Shown here in pieces: positions 1 to 5,318 of a stretch of DNA of 6,118 nt. The notes below the pieces were generated by a model. It was not told where the DNA came from and did no database searches. It saw only the letters and a list, made by a program, of their open reading frames with translations. Positions within the stretch are counted from its first letter, which is position 1. Every line of letters starts with the position of its first letter. Source of the DNA: an uncultured Bacilli bacterium (GTDB taxonomy: Bacteria > Bacillota_I > Bacilli_A > RF39 > UBA660); the NCBI GenBank assembly GCA_934132925.1, contig CAKPAL010000044.1, positions 1 through 6,118 of the forward strand, read 5' to 3'. The translations under genes and the position numbers were made by a program.

Positions 1-824
1 TGTGACCAATCATCTATTTTAGAAGCATAGTAAGTAGTAGCATCACTACCTAAAGTAGGATAAGCTTTAGAATTAAGTCTATTGTAAAAAACACCAGCTA
101 CACCTTTTCTATCATCAGCTTTAGCTCCCTCTAATTCTACAATAGAAGATAAAGTAATAATTTCATGAATACTAAGATTACTATTCTCAATATCCTTCTT
201 ATATTTAGATAATTTATTATCCATTTCATCAAGCATCTTAGCAAATATCTCTTCTACCTTAACATCTTTACTACTAAATCTATAAGTATTAGGATATAAA
301 TAACCCTCTAAAGGATAATAAATATTACTATTCTTAATATCATCAGTCAAAAACCAATACTTAGCAATCATACTATCAATATAAGTCTTATCTTTAAGTT
401 TATTAATAACATCATCATAACTATTATTAGTATTCTCACTAATCAAAGAAGCAATCTTTCTAATATTAATACCCTCTTTAAAAGTAATAGATACCTCATT
501 AGGATTAATCTTAGACCCTTCTTCTAAAATATCAACTATTTTCTTAACACCCATATCTTCAGAAAAATTATAAGTACCAGCCTTTAAATTAGACTTATTA
601 GTAAGTCTTGTATAAACCTTAAAAATAGTAACATTCTTAATTAAATTATTACTCTTTAAAGTATTAGCAATACTACCAATACTCCCCTCTTTAATAACAA
701 CTTCTTTTAATTCATCATTATCAGAAACTTTAGCCATATTAATATTATAATAAGTACAAACCGCTACTACAAAAAAAGTAGACATAACAAGTAAAGCCAA
801 AGCAATATTTCTAAACCTCTTCAT
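1..824 (-). CDS. mltG: Endolytic murein transglycosylase MltG (YceG/YrrL family), 3' end cut off by the window
   Basis: MltG is a membrane-anchored lytic transglycosylase that cleaves nascent glycan strands and is thought to end their elongation at the outer face of the membrane. The first 274 codons are visible and no stop is reached before position 1. A short basic start (MKRFRN) leads into one membrane helix at about residues 7-26, giving an N-in, C-out anchor. A LysM-like segment follows at about 42-75, then the family motif YPLEGYLYPNTY at 170-181. The catalytic region is SSIVELEG (227-233), DDRKGVAGVFYNRL (237-250) and TLGSDATTYY (257-266); Glu230 is the likely catalytic acid by analogy with the E. 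coli enzyme. The start is fixed by a GGAGG site five bases upstream. The gene lies 21 bases after the DUF1292 gene, as in the Bacillus yrzB-yrrL order. The rest of the catalytic domain is outside the window. Confidence 0.95.
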   Translation of the reverse strand, partial: MKRFRNIALALLVMSTFFVVAVCTYYNINMAKVSDNDELKEVVIKEGSIGSIANTLKSNNLIKNVTIFKVYTRLTNKSNLKAGTYNFSEDMGVKKIVDILEEGSKINPNEVSITFKEGINIRKIASLISENTNNSYDDVINKLKDKTYIDSMIAKYWFLTDDIKNSNIYYPLEGYLYPNTYRFSSKDVKVEEIFAKMLDEMDNKLSKYKKDIENSNLSIHEIITLSSIVELEGAKADDRKGVAGVFYNRLNSKAYPTLGSDATTYYASKIDDWS

Positions 825-834
825 TTATTCCTCC
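825..834 (-). promoter_or_regulatory. Strong ribosome-binding site of mltG
   Basis: On the minus strand the sequence reads GGAGGAATAA directly before ATG. This is a full GGAGG core with five bases of spacing, and it fixes the mltG start at 824. It is the most consensus-like ribosome-binding site in the operon, which suggests that mltG is translated independently of the genes before it. Confidence 0.85.
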
Positions 835-837
835 ATT

Positions 838-856
838 AAAAAAGACTAATTAGTCT
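838..856 (-). terminator. Weak terminator-like hairpin between the DUF1292 gene and mltG
   Basis: On the minus strand the perfect 14-base palindrome AGACTAATTAGTCT (856-843) can fold as a 5-bp stem with an AATT loop, and five further T bases follow it. It overlaps the TAG stop of the DUF1292 gene. The stem is short and mostly AT, so it would at most cause partial termination or pausing before mltG. It may equally be a chance palindrome in AT-rich DNA. Confidence 0.3.
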
Positions 857-1139
857 CCACATTATCTTTCTTATTTTCTTCTGTAATAGAGGTAATAATA
901 GTTTCAATAATTTTCCATTCCCTCTCAGTTTCTACTGGTAATAATTCTAATGGCTCTGCATCAGGCTTAAATACCGAAGCATAAACCTTAGTATTACCAT
1001 TCTCATCCTTAGTATTATCAGTATAAACCATATAATTTTTATTAGTCTCATCAGACTCAAAAGTAAATAATATTTCAAACTCTATCTCTTTACCATCTTT
1101 ATCTATAACTTTAAAAGTATTCTCTTTATTCATTATCAT
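846..1139 (-). CDS. yrzB: DUF1292 family protein (YrzB-like)
   Basis: This is a small acidic soluble protein of unknown biochemical function from the DUF1292 family, usually found between ruvX and mltG in Bacillota. Family features are visible: the beta-rich core FKVIDKDGKEIEFEILFTFE (about 9-28), then YMVYTDN (36-42), a Gly-containing turn and VYASVF (52-57), and LELLPVETEREW (64-75) before an acidic tail. No signal peptide or membrane helix is seen. Its 5' end overlaps the end of ruvX by 14 bases, indicating coupled expression. Two starts are possible: ATG at 1139 lies four bases after the AAGGAG site and ATG at 1133 lies ten bases after it. The second would give a 95-residue protein starting MNKENTF. 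The stop is TAG, inside a small palindrome. The family call rests on sequence pattern and gene order together. Confidence 0.88.
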   Translation of the reverse strand: MIMNKENTFKVIDKDGKEIEFEILFTFESDETNKNYMVYTDNTKDENGNTKVYASVFKPDAEPLELLPVETEREWKIIETIITSITEENKKDNVETN

Positions 1140-1554
1140 TCTTCTCCTTATTCAAATAATCCTGTAGTATTACTTGAGCCGCTATACTATCAACAGATTT
1201 CTTTCTCTTCTTTCTCGATATATCAGCCTCTATTAAAATAGAATTAGATATAACTGAAGTCAATCTCTCATCATACATAATTACCGGTATATTAAGATTA
1301 TTCTCTAATAATTCCTTATACTTCATAGTAATTAAAGCTCTCTCTCCTAGTGTGTTATTCATATTCTTAGGTAATCCCAATATAATTTTAGATACCCCAT
1401 ATTCCTTAACAATATTCTTAATCTCATCTATAGTACTTATATAATCCTCATCTTTAAAAAATATTGTCTTATACGAAGTAGCAATCGTAAAAGTCGGATC
1501 AGACATAGCAAGACCAATAGTCTTACTACCCAAATCAATACCTAAATATCTCAT
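1126..1554 (-). CDS. ruvX: RuvX/YqgF family RNase H-fold nuclease (putative Holliday junction resolvase / pre-16S rRNA nuclease)
   Basis: The protein has 142 residues, the normal length for the family. YqgF homologues have been linked both to Holliday-junction resolution and to maturation of the 16S rRNA 5' end; the sequence cannot decide between these roles. The RNase H-like motifs are complete: GIDLGSKTIGLAMSD (5-19) with Asp7, ILGLPKNMNNTLGERA (58-73), YDERLTS (94-100) with Glu96, and RKKRKKSVDSIAAQVILQDYL (114-134) with Asp122. Asp7, Glu96 and Asp122 are the expected metal-binding acids. Its ATG overlaps the TGA of ireB as ATGA. No good ribosome-binding site precedes it, so translation is probably coupled to ireB. 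It is cytosolic and second in the operon. Confidence 0.95.
   Translation of the reverse strand: MRYLGIDLGSKTIGLAMSDPTFTIATSYKTIFFKDEDYISTIDEIKNIVKEYGVSKIILGLPKNMNNTLGERALITMKYKELLENNLNIPVIMYDERLTSVISNSILIEADISRKKRKKSVDSIAAQVILQDYLNKEKNDNE
1144..1149 (-). promoter_or_regulatory. Ribosome-binding site of the DUF1292 gene, with two candidate starts
   Basis: The minus strand reads AAGGAG AAGA ATG ATA ATG. The site lies inside the end of ruvX. Spacing is four bases to the first ATG (1139) and ten to the second (1133). Neither is ideal, so the start of the DUF1292 gene is uncertain by two codons. Confidence 0.7.
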
Positions 1555-1793
1555 TTCAAATAATTCTTAAGTAGTTCTTCTACTAAAGCTGTCCTATCTA
1601 TTTTAGCAATTCTATTTCTAGCTTCCTTATATGAAGAAATATATCCCAAATCACCAGATATAATATAACCTACTATCTGATTAATAGGATTATATCCCCT
1701 CTCTGCTAAAGCTTCTACACAAGACTCTAAAGTATCTCTAATTTGTTCTCTCTTAATTTCTGATACATCAAAAGCAGTTGTATTACCATTCAT
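1551..1793 (-). CDS. ireB: IreB family regulatory phosphoprotein (UPF0297, YrzL-like)
   Basis: This 80-residue cytosolic protein belongs to the IreB/UPF0297 family. In Enterococcus faecalis, IreB is phosphorylated on N-terminal threonines by the PASTA kinase IreK and acts as a negative regulator of cephalosporin resistance. The signature ERGYNPINQIVGYIISGD (31-48) is followed by YKEARNRIAKIDR (55-67) and VEELLKNYL (71-79), matching the family to its end. The N-terminus MNGNTTAFDVSE has adjacent threonines at 5 and 6, possible counterparts of the phosphorylated residues; that is inference, and no kinase gene is visible here. The start has an AAGGTGA ribosome-binding site, and the gene is first in its operon behind a clear promoter. 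The stop TGA overlaps the ruvX start. In Bacillus this gene usually follows alaS, which is absent here. Confidence 0.95.
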   Translation of the reverse strand: MNGNTTAFDVSEIKREQIRDTLESCVEALAERGYNPINQIVGYIISGDLGYISSYKEARNRIAKIDRTALVEELLKNYLK

Positions 1794-1814
1794 AACATCA
1801 CCTTCTACAATATA

Positions 1815-1843
1815 ATTTTATCATATTATTAATATTTTAACAA
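1815..1843 (-). promoter_or_regulatory. SigA-type promoter of the ireB-ruvX-DUF1292-mltG operon
   Basis: On the minus strand the -35 is TTGTTA (1843-1838), followed by a 17-base spacer and the -10 TAAAAT (1820-1815). TG one base before the -10 makes an extended element, TGATAAAAT. The predicted transcription start is near 1808, leaving a leader of about 15 bases that holds the AAGGTGA ribosome-binding site of ireB. It lies in the 124-base gap between ireB and the divergent small ORF. Confidence 0.75.
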
Positions 1844-1905
1844 TATTTTTTTCACTATTTACAAACTAACAATAGCATTATTCCATATCTAACATAAACT
1901 ATAGT

Positions 1906-1911
1906 AGGTGA
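1906..1911 (+). promoter_or_regulatory. Ribosome-binding site of the small plus-strand membrane ORF
   Basis: AGGTGA sits six bases before the ATG at 1918. It matches the extended anti-Shine-Dalgarno complement (GGAGGTGA) over six bases and is the same core as the AAGGTGA before ireB. This is the main reason for treating the small ORF as a gene. I found no convincing promoter upstream of it on this strand. Confidence 0.6.
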
Positions 1912-1917
1912 AAAACT

Positions 1918-2121
1918 ATGTTTAATAATTTTTTCAATTTCTTTAGATTATGTGCAGGATTCAAACTATTTCTTCTTCTAATGGTACTAATGCTTATGAT
2001 TATAACTTTCTACCAAATGCTAATAACCCTCTTTGCCCCCTGTTTTGGTAATGTCTTTATTTTATTATTAGAATATCTAGCCCTAATATGCCTCGGTTTT
2101 TGGCTAATATTTGGATGTTAA
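1918..2121 (+). CDS. Small hydrophobic protein with two predicted membrane helices, unknown function
   Basis: I do not recognise this 67-residue protein. Almost all of it is hydrophobic. Helix 1 spans about 15-39 and is rich in Leu, Met and Ile; a short APCFGN turn (40-45) leads to helix 2 at about 46-66, ending FGC. Cysteines lie at 12, 42, 58 and 67. The N-terminus MFNNFFNFFRLCAGFK carries the only positive charges, suggesting an N-in, C-in hairpin. Support for a real gene: a well-spaced AGGTGA site, a TAA stop placed just before a terminator hairpin, and a position outside any other gene. Against: no clear promoter, and Phe/Leu-rich frames arise easily in AT-rich DNA. It converges on uvrB and diverges from ireB. 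It could be a toxin-like or regulatory membrane peptide, but nothing here shows which. Confidence 0.5.
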   Translation: MFNNFFNFFRLCAGFKLFLLLMVLMLMIITFYQMLITLFAPCFGNVFILLLEYLALICLGFWLIFGC

Positions 2122-2157
2122 AAAAAATAGAATCATCAATATCATGACTCTATTTTT
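2120..2157 (-). terminator. Rho-independent terminator of uvrB, probably bidirectional
   Basis: A 14-bp stem (arms 2144-2157 and 2123-2136) has a 7-base loop and lies three bases beyond the uvrB stop codon. On the minus strand all 14 pairs form, one as G-U, and the run of T (2127-2120) is eight long. On the plus strand the same position is an A-C mismatch and the T tract is broken by an A, so termination should be stronger for uvrB. It may still serve the small plus-strand ORF, whose stop codon abuts it. Confidence 0.85.
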
Positions 2158-2160
2158 ATT

Positions 2161-4110
2161 TTACTTCCCATTTTCCAAATCAAAAATAATATCTCTAAGT
2201 TCCATAGCCCTTTCAAAATCAAGATTAGAAGCTGCCATCTTCATCTCTTTAGTTAAATTATCAATTAAATCTAACCTTTCTTTCTTACTAAGTTTTTCCT
2301 CTTTCTCAATCTTCTTATCTGTCTCATTAGAAACAACTTCCGCTATATCTTTAATTATCGTTTTAGGAATAATATTATGCTCTAAATTATATTTTTCTTG
2401 AATAGATCTTCTTCTTTCAGTTTCATTAATAGCTTCTCTCATACTATCAGACATAACATCAGCATACATAATAACTCTTCCATTACTATTTCTAGCAGCC
2501 CTACCAATTGTTTGAATAAGACTTCTGGTACTTCTTAAAAAGCCCTGTTTATCAGCATCCATTATAGCTATAAGAGATACCTCTGGAATATCAATACCCT
2601 CTCTTAAAAGATTAATACCCACTACTACATCATACTTACCAAGTCTTAAATCTCTAATTATTTTAAGTCTTTCTAAAGTTTTTACTTCATTATGTAAATA
2701 AGCCACCTTAATATCTAAACTCTTCAAATAATTAGTAAGTTCTTCAGCCATTCTAATAGTTAAAGTAGTAATTAAAGTCCTCTCATTATTATCAATTTGT
2801 TTATTAATTTCCTCAAGCAAATTATCAATTTGATTCTTAGTAGGACGAACCTCTATTCTAGGATCCAATAATCCTGTTGGACGAATAATTTGTTCTACAA
2901 CCCTATCAGTTCTAGCCATCTCATAATCACCAGGAGTAGCACTTACATATATAACATCATTAATTTTACTTTGAAATTCTTCAAACTTTAAAGGCCTATT
3001 ATCCAAAGCACTAGGAAGTCTAAAACCATAATCAACTAAATTCATCTTTCTAGCCCTATCACCATTATACATAGCCTTAACTTGTGGAATAGTAACATGA
3101 GACTCATCTATTACTAATAAGAAATCTTTAGGAAAGAAATCAATAAGCGTATTAGGAGATTCTCCTTCTCCTTTTAAGGCAATATGTCTAGAATAATTCT
3201 CAATACCACGACAAAAACCTGTTTCTCCTAGCATCTCCATATCATAATTAACTCTCTCTTCAATCCTTTGAGCCTCAATTAATTTGTTGTTCTCTTTAAA
3301 ATACTTAACCCTCTTATCTTTTTCTTTTTCTATTCTCTCAATACTTATTTTTAATCTATCTTCATCAGTAACAAAGTGTGAAGCCGCAAATATAGATACA
3401 GTTCTCTTATCTTTTAAAATATGACCAGTTATCGTATCAACTTCACTAATTCTATCTATTTCATCACCAAACCATTCAATAAGTAACCCATTAGTCCTTT
3501 CATAAGCAGGTATTATCTCTAAAGCATCTCCTCTTACTCTAAATGTACCTCTCTTTAAATCAATATCATTTCTCTCATACAACATCTCTACTAATTTTTT
3601 TAAAACAATATCTCTATCTATAGAATCTCCTACATTCAAAGTAAGCATCTTCTTCTTATATTCTTCTATCTCACCTATACCATAAATACATGATACTGAA
3701 GCTACTACTATTACATCATCTCTCGATATCAATGCTGAAGTAGCACTATGTCTAAGTTCATCTATCTCATCATTAATCGAAGAATCTTTCTCTATATAAG
3801 TATCTGTACTTGGTACATAAGCCTCAGGTTGATAATAATCATAATATGATACAAAATATTCTACTCTATTCTCTGGAAACAATTCTTTAAGTTCATTATA
3901 TAATTGACCCGCTAATGTCTTATTATGAGCAAGTACCAAAGTAGGTTTATTTGTTTCTGCTATTACATTAGCAATCGTAAAAGTCTTACCAGTCCCAGTA
4001 GCTCCTAATAAAACTTGTTCTTTCCTACCTTCTTGTATACCTTCTACTAATTCTTTTATTGCTTCTGGTTGATCACCACTAGGTTTATATTTTGATACTA
4101 ATTTAAACAT
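2161..4110 (-). CDS. uvrB: Excinuclease ABC subunit UvrB
   Basis: UvrB is the cytosolic damage-verification helicase of nucleotide excision repair; it takes lesions from UvrA and recruits UvrC for incision. The protein has 649 residues from the chosen start, normal for the family. In order: Walker A GATGTGKT (36-43), the damage-probing beta-hairpin SYYDYYQPEAYVPSTDTYIE (88-107), Walker B VIDESH (333-338), SATP (390-393), GINLLREGIDIPE (498-510), the arginine-finger motif QTIGRAARN (533-541), and the C-terminal UVR domain (about 612-647), which binds UvrC. All key residues are present. An upstream in-frame ATG at 4122 overlaps the AGGGA ribosome-binding site, so ATG at 4110 (MFKLVSKYKPSGDQP) is preferred. 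It has its own promoter and terminator. uvrA, often directly downstream in Bacillota, is absent. Confidence 0.98.
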   Translation of the reverse strand: MFKLVSKYKPSGDQPEAIKELVEGIQEGRKEQVLLGATGTGKTFTIANVIAETNKPTLVLAHNKTLAGQLYNELKELFPENRVEYFVSYYDYYQPEAYVPSTDTYIEKDSSINDEIDELRHSATSALISRDDVIVVASVSCIYGIGEIEEYKKKMLTLNVGDSIDRDIVLKKLVEMLYERNDIDLKRGTFRVRGDALEIIPAYERTNGLLIEWFGDEIDRISEVDTITGHILKDKRTVSIFAASHFVTDEDRLKISIERIEKEKDKRVKYFKENNKLIEAQRIEERVNYDMEMLGETGFCRGIENYSRHIALKGEGESPNTLIDFFPKDFLLVIDESHVTIPQVKAMYNGDRARKMNLVDYGFRLPSALDNRPLKFEEFQSKINDVIYVSATPGDYEMARTDRVVEQIIRPTGLLDPRIEVRPTKNQIDNLLEEINKQIDNNERTLITTLTIRMAEELTNYLKSLDIKVAYLHNEVKTLERLKIIRDLRLGKYDVVVGINLLREGIDIPEVSLIAIMDADKQGFLRSTRSLIQTIGRAARNSNGRVIMYADVMSDSMREAINETERRRSIQEKYNLEHNIIPKTIIKDIAEVVSNETDKKIEKEEKLSKKERLDLIDNLTKEMKMAASNLDFERAMELRDIIFDLENGK

Positions 4111-4114
4111 AATA

Positions 4115-4120
4115 TCCCTC
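4115..4120 (-). promoter_or_regulatory. Ribosome-binding site that decides the uvrB start
   Basis: The minus strand reads GAGGGATATT directly before ATG at 4110, with good spacing. The alternative ATG at 4122 shares its G with this site and has only a poor AAAGAA before it. The longer 653-residue reading is therefore unlikely. Confidence 0.75.
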
Positions 4121-4159
4121 ATTTCTTTTTATACAAGTTATAATTTCTTCATATAGATT

Positions 4160-4188
4160 ATTCTATCATCATTTAAAAGAAAAAACAA
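4160..4188 (-). promoter_or_regulatory. Probable SigA-type promoter of uvrB
   Basis: On the minus strand the -35 is TTGTTT (4188-4183), the spacer is 17 bases and the -10 is TAGAAT (4165-4160) with a TG extension (TGATAGAAT). The -35 matches only the TTG half of the consensus, so the extended -10 probably carries recognition. The predicted start near 4153 gives a leader of about 43 bases. The -35 overlaps the end of the preceding terminator. I see no LexA-box-like GAAC-N4-GTTC sequence here. Confidence 0.55.
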
Positions 4189-4208
4189 GGGAGATATTTC
4201 TTCCTTGT
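4175..4208 (-). terminator. Rho-independent terminator of the DUF2974 hydrolase gene
   Basis: On the minus strand ACAAGGAAG (4208-4200) pairs with CTCCCTTGT (4193-4185) across a 6-base loop: eight pairs with one A-C mismatch. The T tract TTTTTTCTTTT follows. It begins six bases after the stop codon of the hydrolase gene. Read on the plus strand the mismatch becomes G-U, but no T tract follows, so the minus direction is the functional one. Confidence 0.75.
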
Positions 4209-4214
4209 AATCTA

Positions 4215-5264
4215 TTATTTTTTATTATTAATCCATATTAAATCCCTAATAGTTTCAGAATATAACTTCTTAGTATCATCATCAATATCATTTATCTCAT
4301 TAATAATACCAAGTATTTGATTTAGTTTTAACCTCTTAAATTCTCTAAAACTCCTAATACCATTAACTTCTAAAACATTAAATAAAGAAGTAATCATATC
4401 TTTTAATTCTCTATCAGTATAATTTTTATTCCATTCTTTAATTCTTTTATCAATCTTAATACTAATATTAGATAGCTTACCCTTTACTAAAAACTGTCCA
4501 AAACATTCCCAAGTATTTATATCATGCTGCATTATACCATTAACACTAGATTTAACAATCCTCTTACTATTAGTACTATAAAGTAACATACCTATTACAC
4601 TATCTTCTGGTATATATATTTGTAATTTAGAAATAATCTTATTAATATTACCTAAATCCTTTTCTCTAAAACCAGGACCATCTAAATTATATATAGCCAC
4701 TATCCTATTAAATACATCAACACTAGTCCCACCAGCAGCGGCCATAGCTAAATTACCACCCTTAGAATGACCACCAACAAATATTTTATTATCAAACTCT
4801 TTAGACACTTCATTTAAATAATCAATAGCATATATTTGAGATATAATAGGAAACTCATAACCTAAAGTAAAATCTTCTTTCCAACCAATAACAGTACCAT
4901 TAGTTCCCTTATATGAAACAAATATCTTATCATCAAAATGAATAGTAATAGCTCCAAATTGTTTTTCATCATCAACATATTCCCTATAGTTACTCAAATA
5001 AATATCCTTATACCTAGTACTAGTATAAATATCCTTAACATTTTGAATATTTCCTTTCATAAAAGTACTCAAATAAACATCTTTAGTTTTCTGATACTTA
5101 TCAAAAGCATCCCTTAAACTTATCTTATCATTACTTTCAGAAACAATATTATGCCAATCTATATAAGATAATTCAGTAAATAATAACACATCATTTATAT
5201 TAAAACTACATTCTTTAAAAGATAAACCTTTATAATACTTTAAATATTCTTTTATCGTAGCCAT
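4215..5264 (-). CDS. DUF2974 / Mbeg1-like alpha/beta-hydrolase (putative lipase or esterase)
   Basis: This 349-residue protein resembles the DUF2974 (Mbeg1-like) family, lipase-like alpha/beta-hydrolases of unknown substrate common in gut Bacillota. The N-terminal part has NDVLLFTELSYIDW (24-37), then the beta strands AITIHFDDKIFVSYKGT (105-121) and GWKEDFTLGY (127-136). The nucleophile elbow is VGGHSKGGNLA (163-173) with Ser167 in a G-x-S-x-G frame, followed by YNLDGPGF (192-199). Asp195 or Asp221 and His247 (in MQHDINTW, 245-252) are candidates to complete the triad. The C-terminal 90 residues are helical and charged. No signal peptide or membrane helix is visible, so it should be cytosolic unless exported by another route. 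The start has an AGAGGAGTGA ribosome-binding site. It is transcribed alone, from its own promoter to its own terminator. Family placement is firm; substrate is unknown. Confidence 0.85.
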   Translation of the reverse strand: MATIKEYLKYYKGLSFKECSFNINDVLLFTELSYIDWHNIVSESNDKISLRDAFDKYQKTKDVYLSTFMKGNIQNVKDIYTSTRYKDIYLSNYREYVDDEKQFGAITIHFDDKIFVSYKGTNGTVIGWKEDFTLGYEFPIISQIYAIDYLNEVSKEFDNKIFVGGHSKGGNLAMAAAGGTSVDVFNRIVAIYNLDGPGFREKDLGNINKIISKLQIYIPEDSVIGMLLYSTNSKRIVKSSVNGIMQHDINTWECFGQFLVKGKLSNISIKIDKRIKEWNKNYTDRELKDMITSLFNVLEVNGIRSFREFKRLKLNQILGIINEINDIDDDTKKLYSETIRDLIWINNKK

Positions 5265-5289
5265 ATAATCACTCCTCTATTACATAATA

Positions 5290-5318
5290 AGTATAACATT
5301 TTTAATTAGAAAAAACAA
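5290..5318 (-). promoter_or_regulatory. SigA-type promoter of the DUF2974 hydrolase gene
   Basis: On the minus strand the -35 is TTGTTT (5318-5313), the spacer is 17 bases and the -10 is TATACT (5295-5290), preceded by a TG extension (TGTTATACT). The -35 begins at the base after the TAA stop of the ORF6N gene. The start should lie near 5283, giving a leader of about 19 bases that contains the ribosome-binding site. The flanking arms AATT/AATT are too weak and AT-only to form a terminator, so readthrough from the ORF6N gene is possible. Confidence 0.65.

Noticed and set aside
1551..1553. TGA at the end of ireB as a sense (Trp) codon, which would suggest a mollicute code
   Set aside because: The tryptophans checked in mltG, uvrB and the hydrolase use TGG, no gene has an internal TGA, and the IreB family ends at this point. 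Readthrough would add only two residues after the decoded TGA.
1900..1905. TATAGT as a -10 element for the small plus-strand ORF
   Set aside because: It matches the consensus well, but transcription would start at about 1912, after the AGGTGA ribosome-binding site, leaving it out of the mRNA. No -35 lies at the right distance.
2111..2401. A plus-strand open frame of 96 codons opposite the end of uvrB
   Set aside because: It lies almost wholly antisense to the conserved C-terminal part of uvrB, begins inside the small ORF's end and the terminator, has no good ribosome-binding site, and its Ser/Leu-rich product looks like a reverse-strand shadow.
4110..4122. Longer uvrB start at 4122 (MRDIMFK)
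   Set aside because: That ATG overlaps the ribosome-binding site of the ATG at 4110 and has no good site of its own. UvrB proteins normally begin near the FKLVSKYKPSGDQP segment.
4123..4159. TATAACTTGTATA on the minus strand as a LexA/DinR operator before uvrB
   Set aside because: Only the outer TATA bases are symmetric. The GAAC-N4-GTTC core of Gram-positive LexA boxes is absent.
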